DNA of 64,000 bases from Polytrichum commune (GCA_950295325.1 OX485807.1:9451001-9515000); one strand, 5' to 3'; shown: positions 21,919 to 33,257, counted from the stretch's first letter. Numbers and translations are program-made. Notes: generated by a model not told the origin, from the letters alone.

Positions 21919-21951
21919 TGGCCAAGGCTGGTTTGAACTGGTAGCGTTGGG

Positions 21952-22404
21952 CTAACTCTGGACTGTGGCCGAAGCTGGTCCTAACTTGGTAGAACTGGAG
22001 CTAACTCTGGACTGTGGCCGAAGCTGGTCCTAATTTGGTAGAACTGGACCTAACTCTGGACTGTGGCCAAGGCTGGTTTGAACTTGGTAGCGCTAGGCTA
22101 ACTCTGGACTGTGACGAAGGCCGGTTTGAACTGGTAGCGTTGGGCTAACTCTGGACTGTGGCCGAAGCTGGTCCTAACTTGGTAGAACTGGGCTAACTCT
22201 GGACTGTGGCCAAGGCTGGTTGAACTGGTAGCGCTGGAGCTAACTCTGGACTGTGGCCGAAGCTGGTCCTAACTTGATAGAACTAGAGCTAACTCTGGAC
22301 TGTGGCCAAAGGTTGGTTTGAACTGGTAGCGTTGGGCTAACTCTGGACTGTGGCCGAAGCTGGTTGAACTGGTAGCGCTGGAGCTAACTCTGGACTGTGG
22401 CCGA
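21952..22404. repeat. 47-49-bp minisatellite, ten units
   Basis: Ten copies of CTAACTCTGGACTGTGGCC start at 21952, 22001, 22050, 22098, 22145, 22193, 22240, 22289, 22337 and 22384. Half a unit lies in front of the first. Two unit types mix: one carries GAAGCTGGTCCTAACTTGGT and the other AAGGCTGGTTTGAACTGG with GTAGCGYTGG. The period is not a multiple of three and the frames are broken, so it does not encode a repeat protein. Nothing like it occurs elsewhere in the window. Confidence 0.9.
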
Positions 22405-22666
22405 TAGCTACTACTAGCTGGGATTGGTTAGTGGATACTAGTTAGTGGCCTAAAGCTTGGCTTAATTTTGGGTGGCATCACCAAGATTAAATGACGGCCA
22501 CGTCACACTACCTTTTGATGACGTGGTACATGTGTGGATGTTGGATTTATTAGACTAGATAGTTTTAGGTGTTGCTCCACAAGTAAGTGTAATTGAGATT
22601 GATTATTGAGAACAGTGTTTTTAAACACTTGCATCCTCTTGATCAAAATAACTTACATTTACAAGA

Positions 22667-22837
22667 ATGGAGAAGATGAATGATCCTAACAAGGGGAAGG
22701 CAAGGGAAGTGAAGATTAAGGGTGCTAGAGGCATATCTTTAATGGCATGTGTGGCCAAGGGTGCAGGGTGGACCCTAGAGAAGGCTAATGCCCCACTTGT
22801 TCAAGAAACAAGCAATAATAAAGTATCACAATCTTGA
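22667..22837 (+). CDS. Short open frame of unknown meaning (56 residues)
   Basis: An ATG with context AAGAATGGAG opens a 56-residue frame starting MEKMNDPNKGKAREVKIKGA. It is lysine-rich at first, then mixed. It follows the minisatellite region and ends at TGA. It has better codon composition than surrounding frames but no recognised domain. It could be the start of a retroelement gag, an exon, or chance. Confidence 0.2.
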   Translation: MEKMNDPNKGKAREVKIKGARGISLMACVAKGAGWTLEKANAPLVQETSNNKVSQS

Positions 22838-23538
22838 GCCATGGGATATTCATTAACATGGAGGGTACCTACCATGATATTGTGAATTTGGTGCTACACA
22901 TGTGACTCACAAAACCATCACCCGGACTAGGACGCTTAAGGGTGGTGGGTTTGGCCTCACATGGCGTCCGGGATATCGTCCTATTCCATGGCGTTTATGT
23001 TAAATGAATGAGAGATACGGTTGTATACAATAATTCCCGGGAACCTACAAAAAATTAACTTCATCTTGAGCAAGGAATCTTATACATTTATAGTTATTAG
23101 GTGAAAACCGTGTTTCTAAGATGAATTTTTTTGAAGCATTGGAATAACAACTTTGGAATTCAATGACTTAAGTTGTTGGGTCCCCTATTGAATCTTGATT
23201 CTTTTCATTGGTAATACCAGTTTTTATTCTTTCTCATGAAGATGTAGCGTAACAAAGGGAAAACAACAACAACAACAAGGGATCCACTCATGATGACAAT
23301 AACCTATACCCGCGTCACATGTCTTAAGTGCGAACTAGCCATTGCACGAGTGTAAAGGAGAAGGAGTCTTCTTGAAGAAGGTTGTTTTCTTATATAATTG
23401 TGCACACAACCGCCTTTAAGTTCGAAAGCATCTAATAAGTAACGAGGCGACTAACTTACTTGGGTGTCATTTTTCCTACTTGGTATGGGAAATTATCCGC
23501 ATGGTGGTTCAAGTTGAATTGCTACACTCATTCTCCCA
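22838..23538. other. Intergenic with a family A end
   Basis: Near 22990-23036, GTTTATGTTAAATGAATGAG and ACAATAATTCCC resemble the right end of family A. The rest shows no gene or repeat. Confidence 0.4.
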
Positions 23539-24083
23539 ACTGCACCGTTTATGGTATTTAGTGTCACATACATTATTTGCAAAAGGCTGGAACTAAACGC
23601 CTAGAGGTCTCAAAGTGTCACGGCCGTTGATTGTCAATATGGTACTATTCATCAACAAAAGTAAGTTTTTCAAGTGGAGGATTATTTACATTATGACATT
23701 TCGCGTAGCACATTGAGATACTCGAGATGATAGTTTTGTGTTTTAGTATGCAAGGGGAAGTTATTATCGAGCATACTGATGGCAAGTGTCATGTGTTTAC
23801 ATTTCAATATGCAAGAGGAAGATATTCTTGAGCATGCCAATGCCAAGTGTCATTTGTGTACACTTTAGTCAACTTGTAGGCCGTTGTGTAACATAGGCAT
23901 ACATCCCATAGCACTATTGAACATACTCATTCCAAGATATTAGTAAGCGCAATTGAACGCCAAGTGTTATGAGGTGACACTAATGATGAAGTCATTGACT
24001 ATTAGTGTCACCTAGCATACGCCTCAAAATAGAGTAAGTGACACTATTACGCATGTGACACTAAATACCATAAACAGTGTAGT
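23539..24083. mobile_element. Inverted-repeat element with TTTAGTGT ends (545 bp)
   Basis: The left end ACTGCACCGTTTATGGTATT, followed by TAGTGTCACATA, matches the inverse of the right end (ACTACACTGTTTATGGTATT followed by TAGTGTCACATG). The arms are about 32 bp with few mismatches. The interior repeats a block like TTTTAGTATGCAAGGGGAAG twice and is related to 9735-10130. It is non-coding and no clear target duplication was found. The ACTACACT start and TTTAGTGT motif tie it to the C1, C2 and R4 elements. Confidence 0.65.
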
Positions 24084-24084
24084 G

Positions 24085-24440
24085 AGGGAGGGCTAATATT
24101 GCATGTGGCAAATTAGTGAAGGTGATACTAAACTTCTTTATGCTATGAAATTAGTGCCACTAAATGATCTAGGAAGCATTATTCATCTCAACAATATCCA
24201 CTGAAAATATTGTTCATAGCATCACTATTCACTGACAAGCATGTGTTTGCATGTGATTTGTTTTATCACTCTACAAGCACTCAAGGCAAGCACCAAATTT
24301 CTTGAAGTGTATGGTAAGTGAGCATGTATTCATGAATGTAGTATCACTCGGTAAAATTTCAGCCCTCGCTAATTTTGAGACTTGGCAAAATAGTGTGTGT
24401 TTCAGGAATTAGTACCACACACTAATTGGAAGAAAAAAAA
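24085..24440. repeat. Left arm of a large inverted repeat (partner 26452-26806)
   Basis: Starts AGGGAGGGCTAATATTGCAT. Blocks GAAATTAGTGCCACTAAATG, CATGTATTCATGAATGTAGT, CCCTCGCTAATTTTGAGACT and GGCAAAATAGTGTGTGTTTC all recur inverted and in mirrored order at 26452-26806. The two arms could bound one 2.7-kb element (24085-26806). Confidence 0.6.
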
Positions 24441-24683
24441 TCAATGTGGTGCATTTACACACTTAGGACCACTTCACACATGAGACTGAGACATGCATTC
24501 TAAAATTCCTCATTGGTCAAAAAGGCCGAAACAATCCCAGCTAACTTGGGTTTAGAAGCGTTCCTCCCCATGGTTCACATAATTGAAGAAACCAACAACC
24601 AATCAAGATTTTGTTTTTATGTTTGCTTGGCTACATAATAACTCTTCCAAAATTGTGAAGTTATATCCCATGTCACACGAGTT

Positions 24684-24840
24684 CATAACATTATTCAGAT
24701 TCATAACAATGTTTTGTGGGACTGACAAGATTCCGTAGAATATTCTCCGCATTCAGTCTGAATGTGGAGTATATCCATCAATATTTCGTGGAATGTTGTC
24801 AGTCCCAGAGAACATTGGTATAGATTTGAATAACGTTATG
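24684..24840. mobile_element. Palindromic MITE (157 bp)
   Basis: Starts CATAACATTATTCAGATTCA and ends with its near inverse. The two arms of about 65 bp, including GGGACTGACAAGATTCC and its inverse, leave almost no loop. A half copy lies at 40504-40568. The element sits inside the larger inverted repeat 24085-26806. No target duplication was fixed. Confidence 0.7.
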
Positions 24841-25146
24841 TTGGATGGCCCCGTTTCCAAGATATAAGTCGAGTTAGAGAAGTTTAAGTTCCTTGAGAGG
24901 GGGCGGAGTGTTGGGTATGGATGGATGAATTGGGTGTGTTCACTTTCATCCCTCATGTACGCAAATGGATAGATATGCACAAATAGAGGGTCGTGTTGGA
25001 CCTTATAATGAGTATGTCGAGTATACATAGGTAGATAGAGTATACACATGCCAACCTATCATAGAGTTGAGGCCAAAATTAGAACATACCCATACTTCCA
25101 CATCAAGTTGGTTGCATACCACTTCTGTAGCACTAGATAACGTAAG

Positions 25147-25222
25147 TCACGGGGTCGGGATTCCTGGCATGTAGATAAACTCATCCGTCTTGGATGAAGG
25201 GGCTCTAGTTAAAAACAAGCCC
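25147..25222. mobile_element. Family M3 MITE, left half
   Basis: ATAAACTCATCCGTCTTGGA, then TGAAGGGGCTCTAG, match the M3 left arm. The family A element at 25232 follows where the rest should be. Confidence 0.5.
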
Positions 25223-25231
25223 CTACGTGTG

Positions 25232-25448
25232 GAGGGATACTTCTCATTCATCCAACATAAAAACTCTTGAATTAATATGTGGTTCAAAGGTTCTTGTGTT
25301 TAGTTGGTTTGACGTTGGAACTCGCTTTACAAAAGCATGAATTGATCTGGTCTAAGTCATTTGAGATGCATTGGCCACAAACTGAAAGGAATCAAGTTTT
25401 CATTTTGGATGGATGAGATGTACACTCATATGCAATAATTTCCTCTCT
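25232..25448. mobile_element. Family A MITE, complete copy
   Basis: The left arm GATACTTCTCATTCATCCAA is inverse to the right arm (TTTTGGATGGATGAGATGTA, then CACTCATATGCAATAATTTC). The interior has GTTGGTTTGACGTTGG and GAGATGCATTGGCCACAAAC as in the other copies. Confidence 0.7.
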
Positions 25449-26451
25449 ACTAAGATGAGATGCATTTCATTCTAGCGGCACTATCAATGTGGTTTAATAT
25501 GGCTTTAAAATTGGTGCGTCTTGCTAGATAGAGTGGCTTCCATGCTAACTATCAAGTGTTCCATGCCATCATTTCTTGTTGCAACCTAGTGACTACAAGA
25601 TCGTTTACATGAATTGATGATGAATAGTATAAAATCACAAATAATGTAGATGTGTAGTGTGGAACCCACTAGAGTAATTCAAAGCTTTGTATTCGACTCT
25701 TAAAGACACGTAATCTGAGAATAGGAATGCTCAAGCTATAGAATAGCTCACTCCATTTTCACCTTTAGATAACATTATGTGAGCACTCTTTCTAATTGGA
25801 CACCCAAATATAACACATGTTTCGCTGAAATTGGAACATGTGCACAAAATATGGACAACTATTCTAAGCTCAATCATGAACGCAAATGCATCCAAAACTA
25901 TGTGGTCGTCTAAAGCAATAAATGAATCTCCATTTTGAACTCTTACAAGTTCTACATCTCTACTTTCATCCTAAAACTTGAAATGATTGGACAATATTAT
26001 TATTCCCAAACCAATCCCACTGTCAAAAATGTCCGTGGAGTTAGAAGTCTTCACAATAGACACTACACAACTCTACTTCAAAGGCAGAGGATCCTAAAAC
26101 CAACAACTCATCCGAAACCAACACCCCTAGATCTTACAAAAAGGCACACATGGATTAGAAGAATGTTCACCACTTTTGCATTACGCTCCCCTAACATTTT
26201 CGAGTAAGCCACCAATAATACTTCGAACCATAATAACTTTTGTGTATAGTATTGGAATCCCATTTCATATGCTCAAGAGGAAACTCTATTTTCTTTGTGA
26301 ACATAAGTACAGTAGCTATATTTGCCTCGATCATGTTGTGTTGCATTTTAGAACACTATAGACTTCTCACTATTTTGACATAGAACAACTCCTCTTGCCT
26401 CACATTTTGCCACATGTCATGCTCACATTCGCGAACACCCACTTGTATCCC
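25449..26451. other. Interior of the large inverted repeat, no gene recognised
   Basis: An open frame of 90 codons (25935-26207) has no recognisable transposase motif. Nothing else was identified. Confidence 0.35.
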
Positions 26452-26806
26452 ACATGGAAACTTAACATTTCAGCACTCCACTATTTATCTCATTTAGTGC
26501 ATATGGTATCGATTCCCAAAACACACACTATTTTGCCAATTCTCAAAATTAGTGAGGGCTAAAAAGAAGTTAATGAGTGATACTAATTTCATGAATTCAT
26601 GCTTATTTACCATATACATATTTCAAGAAAATGATACGATACCATTCCACTCACCAGAACTTGGCAAAAACAATGGCGAAAACACTTTGAACATGATTTT
26701 CTGACCTAAAACCCTGGATCTTCTAGTGGCACTAATTTCACGACGGAAAGAAATTTGAATATCACCTCGACTAATTCCCCCCACACACTATTAGCCAACC
26801 CTCCCT
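26452..26806. repeat. Right arm of the large inverted repeat (partner 24085-24440)
   Basis: Inverse of the left arm. On the plus strand it contains CACACTATTTTGCCAATTCT, ATTCATGCTTATTTACCATA and TTAGCCAACCCTCCCT at its outer end. Arm divergence is larger than in the foldback element at 14194, so this is older. Confidence 0.6.
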
Positions 26807-26861
26807 AAAATGGGATAATCAACATAGGAAAGCGCCCTACATCATAATAACCAACGAACGA

Positions 26862-27000
26862 ACGGGGAGAACCAACAACCGCTAGTTCCATGTGAACCCG
26901 GTTGAAATTGAGGAGGAATAACCCGTTGAAGCTCAAAACCTGAGGAAAAGAGCCAATCATTTTAGACGAACGTATAGATAGAATACTCCTCGAATTGATA
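26862..27000 (+). repeat. Dispersed repeat R2, forward partial copy
   Basis: AACCCGGTTGAAATTGAGGA, CCAATCATTTTAGACGAACG and CTCGAATTGATAGG match R2. The 3' part is replaced by an A-rich tract at 27001-27024. Confidence 0.5.
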
Positions 27001-27508
27001 GGAAAAAAAAAGGAAAAAAAAAAGGGCTGCCCGCGAGCAGCGGTTGGGCTTGGGAAGCAGAAGGATTTCGAGAATCTCCGGGACGGTGGGTAATAAATTT
27101 CCTCGGGCAGCGGGCGGGGAATATTAATACGGCGTGGGCCCACACAGGGTACCTTTAGGTTGGGAATGGAAGCTTTAGTGAGGGGAAAAGTGCAGGTGAG
27201 GGGGCGAAAGGGCGACATATATAATGGGCCCATATAACGCAAAGGAAAGGCCGTCCGTATATAGGCAGCGATGATCCAGTCAACTGGGCATTAGTGCGGA
27301 CGCCGCCCATGAATGACACCCCCAAAGTACGGGGCCTCCAACACCTGGGGTTTCCGTGCTGACTCAGCCCAACCCCCCCCCCCCCCTTCCCTTTCCCCCC
27401 TCTTCTTCTCTTCTCTTCTCTTCCGTATTTCGGGACAAAGGGAATCGAATAAGCCCTCGAGGAGTTCAACGAACTTCTTATAATACACACACGACACAAC
27501 GGTACCGG
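27001..27508. other. GC-rich intergenic stretch
   Basis: Contains GGGCAGCGGGCGGGG, a C run at about 27368-27386 and a TCTTC tract. Overlapping minus-strand frames of 128 and 145 codons (27155-27541, 27291-27728) run through these low-complexity tracts and have no domain; I do not call them genes. Confidence 0.4.
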
Positions 27509-28559
27509 TGTTCGAGATTGAAGCCCTCGTATGAGTTTCATTTTGACGGGTTCTCAAATTCCAGCCCTTCAGTTGAAGAGTTGGTTCAAATATGATATAA
27601 GACGTCAATCCAAGAATATAGAAATGAAATACAAAACTCGTGTTGAACTTGTGCGTGAAGTATTGTAGACATGCTACTAACCGTGCAGCACCACTTACCG
27701 TGCATGTCACGATACTCCACCATGCCACTTACCGTGCACTTATAATCTTGGCCGTCAAATTATATCACATGCAATCTCAACCGTCCGATGTCTCTCAAAC
27801 TCAATCATGACCGCGCCAATGACCTAAAACATCACTGTCAACTCACACTCATCATGGAGTTTCCTTCAGTCGAATCACATAGCAAGGTGTAGATGTAGCA
27901 ATTTGATGAAGATGAAAAGAGCAGACCTTGCCAGGGCCAAAAAAGAAGCAAAAATTTCAACAACAACTTGAGAAGAAAATGGCTACACAAGTCAAAAGGA
28001 CAATATCAAAACCTCATCAATTTCCTATGCCTACAAAGAAGAGGGCAACATTTGTAGCTCCTTTAGTGAAACCTAACATGCACGGTTAGTGAATGGCACA
28101 TTGATCACACATTGATGCATATAGTTGTGAACTTGATTGTAGAAAGGTTACAACTTTTCAAATACAATTGTCATTTCATTTTACCACAATACTCTCATCT
28201 CATTTAGTAATTACAAATTTTAAAAAAAATTCAAAAAAGGTTTAACCCACCTTGTGGAAAACCATTTGAAACCCAAATATGCACGGTTAGTAGCATGTCT
28301 ACGATATATGGTACGTGTTTCCAGTACAGTGTGAGGAATCAAGAATCGACCATCAAACTCCACTTCTTGTAGTGACGATGCCCTACGCTTGTTGGTTCTT
28401 GTGGGTGGCATGTGGATTGTATTGAGGACTTCAAGTGACATCTTCATTTTCAATTTGGGGTTGTGTTTTGAAGGGTTGTTTTGAGAGAGGGGTATATTTA
28501 TACATATTTTGAAGGGCCAAATCACGTTTGAAGGGCATCGAAGACTTCAATCTTGAACA
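27509..28559 (-). mobile_element. Family E repeat with TATA-like box and short ORF (1.05 kb)
   Basis: The ends are short inverted repeats: TGTTCGAGATTGAAGCC at left and the inverse of TGTTCAAGATTGAAGTC at right. Inside, CATGCTACTAACCGTGCA occurs near the left end and inverted near 28270-28300. On the minus strand a TGTATAAATATA box (about 28494-28505) precedes an open frame at 28525-28220 (101 residues) containing LEVLNTIHMPPTRTNKRR. A related sequence lies at 35424-36110 with the same reading frame partly kept. The function of the frame is unknown. It could be a captured gene 5' end inside an element. Confidence 0.45.
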
Positions 28560-28568
28560 TTGGACGGT

Positions 28569-29029
28569 ACACCCTAAACTCCACAATATCATAATGTCAC
28601 ACAATCTCTAATATCCCAAAACCCTAGGGAATAGATGTTCGTGGTTCAAATCTCACTCCTTGTTGTCACATTTCCTCTCCTTTATATCACAAAATTTGTG
28701 ATTAATGCAAACCCACACCCTCGCATTGCGGCGGCATGTGTCAACATGTGGAGTATCACCTTCTTATTCCTCTTGATCTAATGCCACTTGTTGAATGTTG
28801 GTGCATGCGTCCGCCACGTCGCCCAGGAAGACCAAGTGGAGTGGACCATACTAACGTAAGTGACAGGACAACGAATTCGAATCCTCCTCACATCTCCCTT
28901 GTGTCATTCCATAATGCCACACACTACACTAATTCTACAACATCACGCATCCATGGTACGACAACAAAACTCCGTAATATCACGTGCACTTTGGTTGCCA
29001 CGGGTGTGATACTGCGGAGTTTCGAGCAT
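28569..29029. mobile_element. Family D inverted-repeat element (461 bp), complete
   Basis: Starts ACACCCTAAACTCCACAATA and ends CGGAGTTTCGAGCAT, imperfect inverse. It is co-linear with 15975-16445 and begins ten bases after family E. Confidence 0.7.
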
Positions 29030-31130
29030 ACTCATCCAAAACGACATCATAGGCAATTGGTTAGTTAGTTGGCTAGCTAGGTAGGCCCTTGGGTTTGCAT
29101 AGACCCTTTTTCGGAACTCGGGTGGCCAGGCTTGGCCAGGTGGGCTCCTGCATGTTCGTACTCTCTATTGTATAATCTCGATAATATAATATGATTAATA
29201 ATGCAATGTGGTGTTAGTAGGCAGCATGGGCAAGCTGCTGGATAGCTTGGAGACGTGACACAACGTTATTGTTATTATCGACTGTAGCAAGTGCCGGCAA
29301 GAGGCACCTCGTGCGCTTTATTATATATCTATCTATCTATCTATATTTCTATCTTGGTATTCTTCATCTTCCGTGCTAAAAATGGGGACCCGCATAGTGT
29401 AGACTGTTCACTTCGCATACTTCACTTTTTTATGTGTGTGTACGTTAATGCCGAAAGGCGGAAGCAAATCCGCCTCAAAGGTGCCTAAAACGATTCAACC
29501 TTGGAAGCTTGCTCGCGCGAGAAAATCGGCACCTTTTATGGTAGATCTTGACCGTAGGTGTGAGAAGGTCTGGGATCGTTCAACACAAAACTTTAATAAT
29601 CCCATGTGTACAAGATCGGGATACTTATAACATAAAATGTGCATGATGTTGGTATTGCCAGGCAACAACATGTGCCCGGACAGAATACCCACATCCGCCT
29701 CAGCTTTGAGGGCCGACATCTAAAGGTCTAGAAGGACAACCGCCTCTACCCAACCACACCAATGTATTGTACATGTTTAGATGGTGGTCTTGTGATTTAA
29801 GATGTGTGGGCAAAATTAAAGTTTTGTGTGAACAATTTTTAATTGTACGAATATTTCGTCTGTACAGTCGAAGTTATCATTGAAGGTGCGTATTTTCCTT
29901 GTACGATTACTGCATTGGAATTAACTTTTTGGACGAATTTGGGGAGGATCTTGCTTTGGACTTTTAGGGGTCAACCTCTAACTTAGCTTAAACATAACAT
30001 TGTTAATATGAAGCCTTTTCTTTTTTTCAACCCTTGTCAAGAAGTTTCACCTTGCGAGACAACAAACTATCAATATCTACCAAAAAGTCACATCACTATG
30101 CGTATCGACAACGTGCAATTTATGAGAGGTCCATATATGATTCTAGAAAATCGTTGAGGGGTGGGCTTTTTTTTTATTGGGCCACCTTAGATGAGGAATC
30201 AAAAGCCTTTGCAACAACAATAATGGTCTGATTTTGTACTCATCAATGTGGACTTCAATTGATTCATGTTAGGAAACTTGGGTTATTTAACCATTGAAAG
30301 TCATGTGGGCTCTCTCTGGGAAAGAGAAGCCACCCATGAAACCACTTCACAACTCCAACCGGGACCCGCACTCGGCACAAAGATTCTTTAAAGTTTCAAG
30401 AACAGATAGGTGCAAGTCTTGTTTGGTTTCATTTTAATTTAAAGAAGAACGATGCTCCAAAGTTTTTGTTGCAACTTGAAGTTGATATACTTAAACTTGG
30501 AGGATGGAAGCTTCCATGCCCATGGATACACTGCCTTTTGAAAAATCAACCAATTTTTATTTTAAATTTTAAATTATTTTTTACAAAAAATATTGTAGTG
30601 TCCGCGACACCCAAATAACATATTTCAAAATTGGCATTCAAGCTCATTATGAGAGACACTCATCAAAATGTCAATGAACCCGATATGTTGGCTATATTTT
30701 GAGCACATTCTCCAAACTCATTGTAACTTGGGGTGAATTTGGGTAACTTTTCAATATATGTTTGACAACAAACCTTGCCATATACCACTCAAATGTAGGC
30801 GTCTGACCACATAAGGCCCACATAGGCTCTTCTTCTAAGGAAGAGGGGGGGGGGGTGATATCAATGTAAATTGTATGTAGATAGATAGATAGAACAAGAG
30901 CACTAGATAGCCGAGGAACATGATTTGGGAGGCCTTGTGCTACCCCTTGGTGTTGCCATAGTTTAACCTTGGCATTCACCACTCAAATCTAGGTGTCCGA
31001 TTAACCCCTCAAGAACGAGCCCCCCTAATGTTATTGTTTTTTGAAACAATTGTCTTGGCTCCAACTTGGACAATCACAGTTGAACAATCAACTTTCCTAT
31101 CTCCCACAAAATTCGTGGACGCCATGTAGC
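29030..31130. other. Intergenic, no gene recognised
   Basis: Contains TATC (29325-29345) and GATA (30877-30892) microsatellites and a G run at 30845-30855. The short block CCACTCAAATCTAGGTGTCC (30973-30992) recurs elsewhere in the window. No gene and no complete element was seen. Confidence 0.4.
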
Positions 31131-31132
31131 GC

Positions 31133-31540
31133 TAACTACACTAAACATGATATTTAGCATCACTTACTATTTAGAATTACGCAATGCCACATCTATTTAT
31201 TGTACATCTCATAGCTTATGAATGAATGTGAAATCGGTAGTTTGGACATCATAGAACTTAACAACTTTACTTGGGTAAAAAAATTCATCCATCTGCGTAA
31301 ACATATGCAGTGTTGTGTAAACCCAAATAGCAAGTGACACTAATAGTATTGTATGTAGCAACACCATATTCGAAATTTTGGGAAAATTCCATGATTTTGG
31401 GAAAATACAGTTTAGGTTGAGTTGACCTAAAATGTACCCACTGGGTACATTTTAGGTCGACTCCACCTAAACTGTCATAAAATTGGGAGACTGGAAATCT
31501 CCCAAAATTTCGAATATGGTGTTTAGCGTATTTATTGTAG
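31133..31540. mobile_element. Family R4 element interrupted by a palindrome
   Basis: The left end CTACACTAAACATGATATTT, followed by AGCATCACTTACTATTTAG, and the right-part block CAAATAGCAAGTGACACTAA match the R4 copies. The palindrome at 31361-31522 lies at or inside its right end. Confidence 0.5.
31361..31522. mobile_element. Palindromic MITE (162 bp)
   Basis: Starts ACACCATATTCGAAATTTTG and ends with the inverse. The centre (about 31440) is ATGTACCCACTGGGTACAT within a longer match. The arms of about 80 bp carry one region of mismatch near the TTGGGAAAATTCC block. No coding sequence and no clear target duplication. Confidence 0.7.
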
Positions 31541-31543
31541 TTA

Positions 31544-31938
31544 GAGCATCCTCAGTCGATCTAGGTAAAGCTCACTGCAAACCAAAACCTATCTTTTGAC
31601 TGACCTAAAATTAGAAACTGAAATTACCATCATTAGAAGCACACCTAAATAAACGTGAGATATTTCTCAAGAAAAAAGAATTGTAAAAATTTGACGTAGG
31701 TGAAATCCCTCATAGAAAACACCACATTTTCAAAATTTAGAGGAAGTGCACCAAATCTTGCTTTAAAATGGAAAGATCCTCCCACACTCCCCCCACATTT
31801 TTGACATTTAGAGGGAGTGTGGGAGGATCTGTCCATTTTTAAGCAAGATTTGGTGCACTCCCTCTAAATTTTGAGCAATTTTAAGCAAGATAGGTTTTGG
31901 TTTGCAGTGAGCTTTACCTAGATCGACTGAGGATGCTC
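31544..31938. mobile_element. PIF/Harbinger-like MITE with 3-bp duplication (395 bp)
   Basis: Starts GAGCATCCTCAGTCGATCTA and ends with its exact inverse, flanked by TTA on both sides (31541-31543 and 31939-31941). The terminal inverted repeats run over 50 bp to AACCTATCTT. A second inner palindrome near 31739-31870 (GTGCACCAAATCTTGCTT and its inverse) makes most of the element fold back. The 3-bp TWA-type duplication and GAGCATC-type end fit PIF/Harbinger MITEs; the superfamily assignment is inference. Confidence 0.8.
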
Positions 31939-31941
31939 TTA

Positions 31942-32299
31942 GTGACCTCGGGCAAGTGGCCGCCTGAACCCAAAAATAAAATAAAATAAATCTCGACTTT
32001 TAGGGCTTAAGAAGAGTGACCACATTATAATGCCTATGTGCTTTCGTGGGTATCACTATGTTATTATTTTTTTGATAAATCATTGGGGTACTAGAAAGTG
32101 GAGGTATAATATTTGAGGAGCCTAATTGTGCCATCCCTTTGGGGTTTGAAGCTCAACCCACAATGATTGTCCCTCCGAATTCGCCTACTTTTTTTCGGTT
32201 TCCGTGCTCATGTGCAAGCTTTGAATTGATAATATAGCAATTCTGCCCAACACAACACCGAAGGCAAGTAACCGGCGTGGAAAGCGGATTACAATATGT
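31942..32299. other. Intergenic, nothing recognised
   Basis: AT-rich, with no gene or shared repeat noticed. Confidence 0.4.
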
Positions 32300-32668
32300 G
32301 GGTGTTATTTGGTTCTTTCTTCATGTTCCCCAACTTCTACCCATAAGATTCACACAAGAAAACTCATGTTGTAGTAGCAAATCTATGATGAAATGTATGC
32401 AAAAACAGGATTGAAAATCGGACTTCTCATGTTTTAGTTATGGTTATCAAAAGCGTGTGCTTGTTAATTTCTTAATTGGATGCATAGGGACTCCCAAATC
32501 GTGTTCGCTATTGAGTGTGGAGTAGTTGTTAATAATTGAAGACGTAGTCTGGTCTCTTCTACACATGTGTCTTTATGAAGTTCCCTCTTTGATCCTCAGC
32601 GAACCACATACCAATCAAATATAGAGGTCCGATTAAGAAAAATAACTGCATAACACTCGTATACCTTA
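32300..32668 (+). repeat. Uninterrupted copy of the repeat at 11449-12205
   Basis: Matches 11449-11651 and 12020-12205 in order, with no family D element between (junction near 32480-32500). Blocks include GATTGAAAATCGGACTTCTC, TTGAGTGTGGAGTAGTTG and ACCAATCAAATATAGAGGTC. It serves as an empty-site reference for that insertion. Confidence 0.6.
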
Positions 32669-32744
32669 CTTCCTATCAACAGTTTCTTGCATTTTAAAAT
32701 GTTTTCCTTTTAAGAAAGGAAAATAATCTTGTATCATTGCTTAA

Positions 32745-33257
32745 GGGGTGGTTTACACTATGGACCAAGAGCCATGACCAAGAAAATTAAATCATTTTCA
32801 TGGTCACAGCTCTTGGCCAAGAGCCGTGACCATGAAAAATAAAAAATGGATTTTTGAGTGGCTTGGTCACTCTTGTAGTGTAAAGTGGTTTTGGACCGGG
32901 ACAACTTTGGGCTGATTTTTTTAATTTCTATCCCAACGATCTACAGCAACGTCAAAAAAATTCGGGAAAATTAAATATTAAAAGATAAATTCGGCCAATG
33001 GCTGATTTTCAGCCTTACGGCTCCCTTGATTTCCGTTGAGTCGAGCATTTTGCCTCGCCTCAACGGAAAACCCGTTGGACCATGGCACATTATCCAAATG
33101 GCAGATTTTAGTAGTTTTTGGGGACCTCAAAGTTAGTGGTCATTCTCCTTTTTTCAAGGTAGTGTAAAGCCAAATGGGACCAAGAGCACTTTACTCTCCA
33201 ATCACAAATTTTAGAATTTCATGGTCATGGCTCTTGGTCCATAGTGTAAACCGCCCC
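32745..33257. mobile_element. PIF/Harbinger-like element with TAA duplication (513 bp)
   Basis: Starts GGGGTGGTTTACACTATGGA and ends with the inverse differing at one base. It is flanked by TAA on both sides (32742-32744 and 33258-33260). The ends continue inverted through CCAAGAGCCATGACCA. It is non-coding and related to 7614-8613. Confidence 0.8.

Noticed and set aside
21919..22404. CRISPR-like array
   Set aside because: The repeats are contiguous with no unique spacers, and the DNA is plant nuclear in character.
27155..27728. Minus-strand frames of 128 and 145 codons as genes
   Set aside because: Openness comes from C-run and TCTTC tracts. The two frames overlap each other and run into a repeat; no domain is visible.
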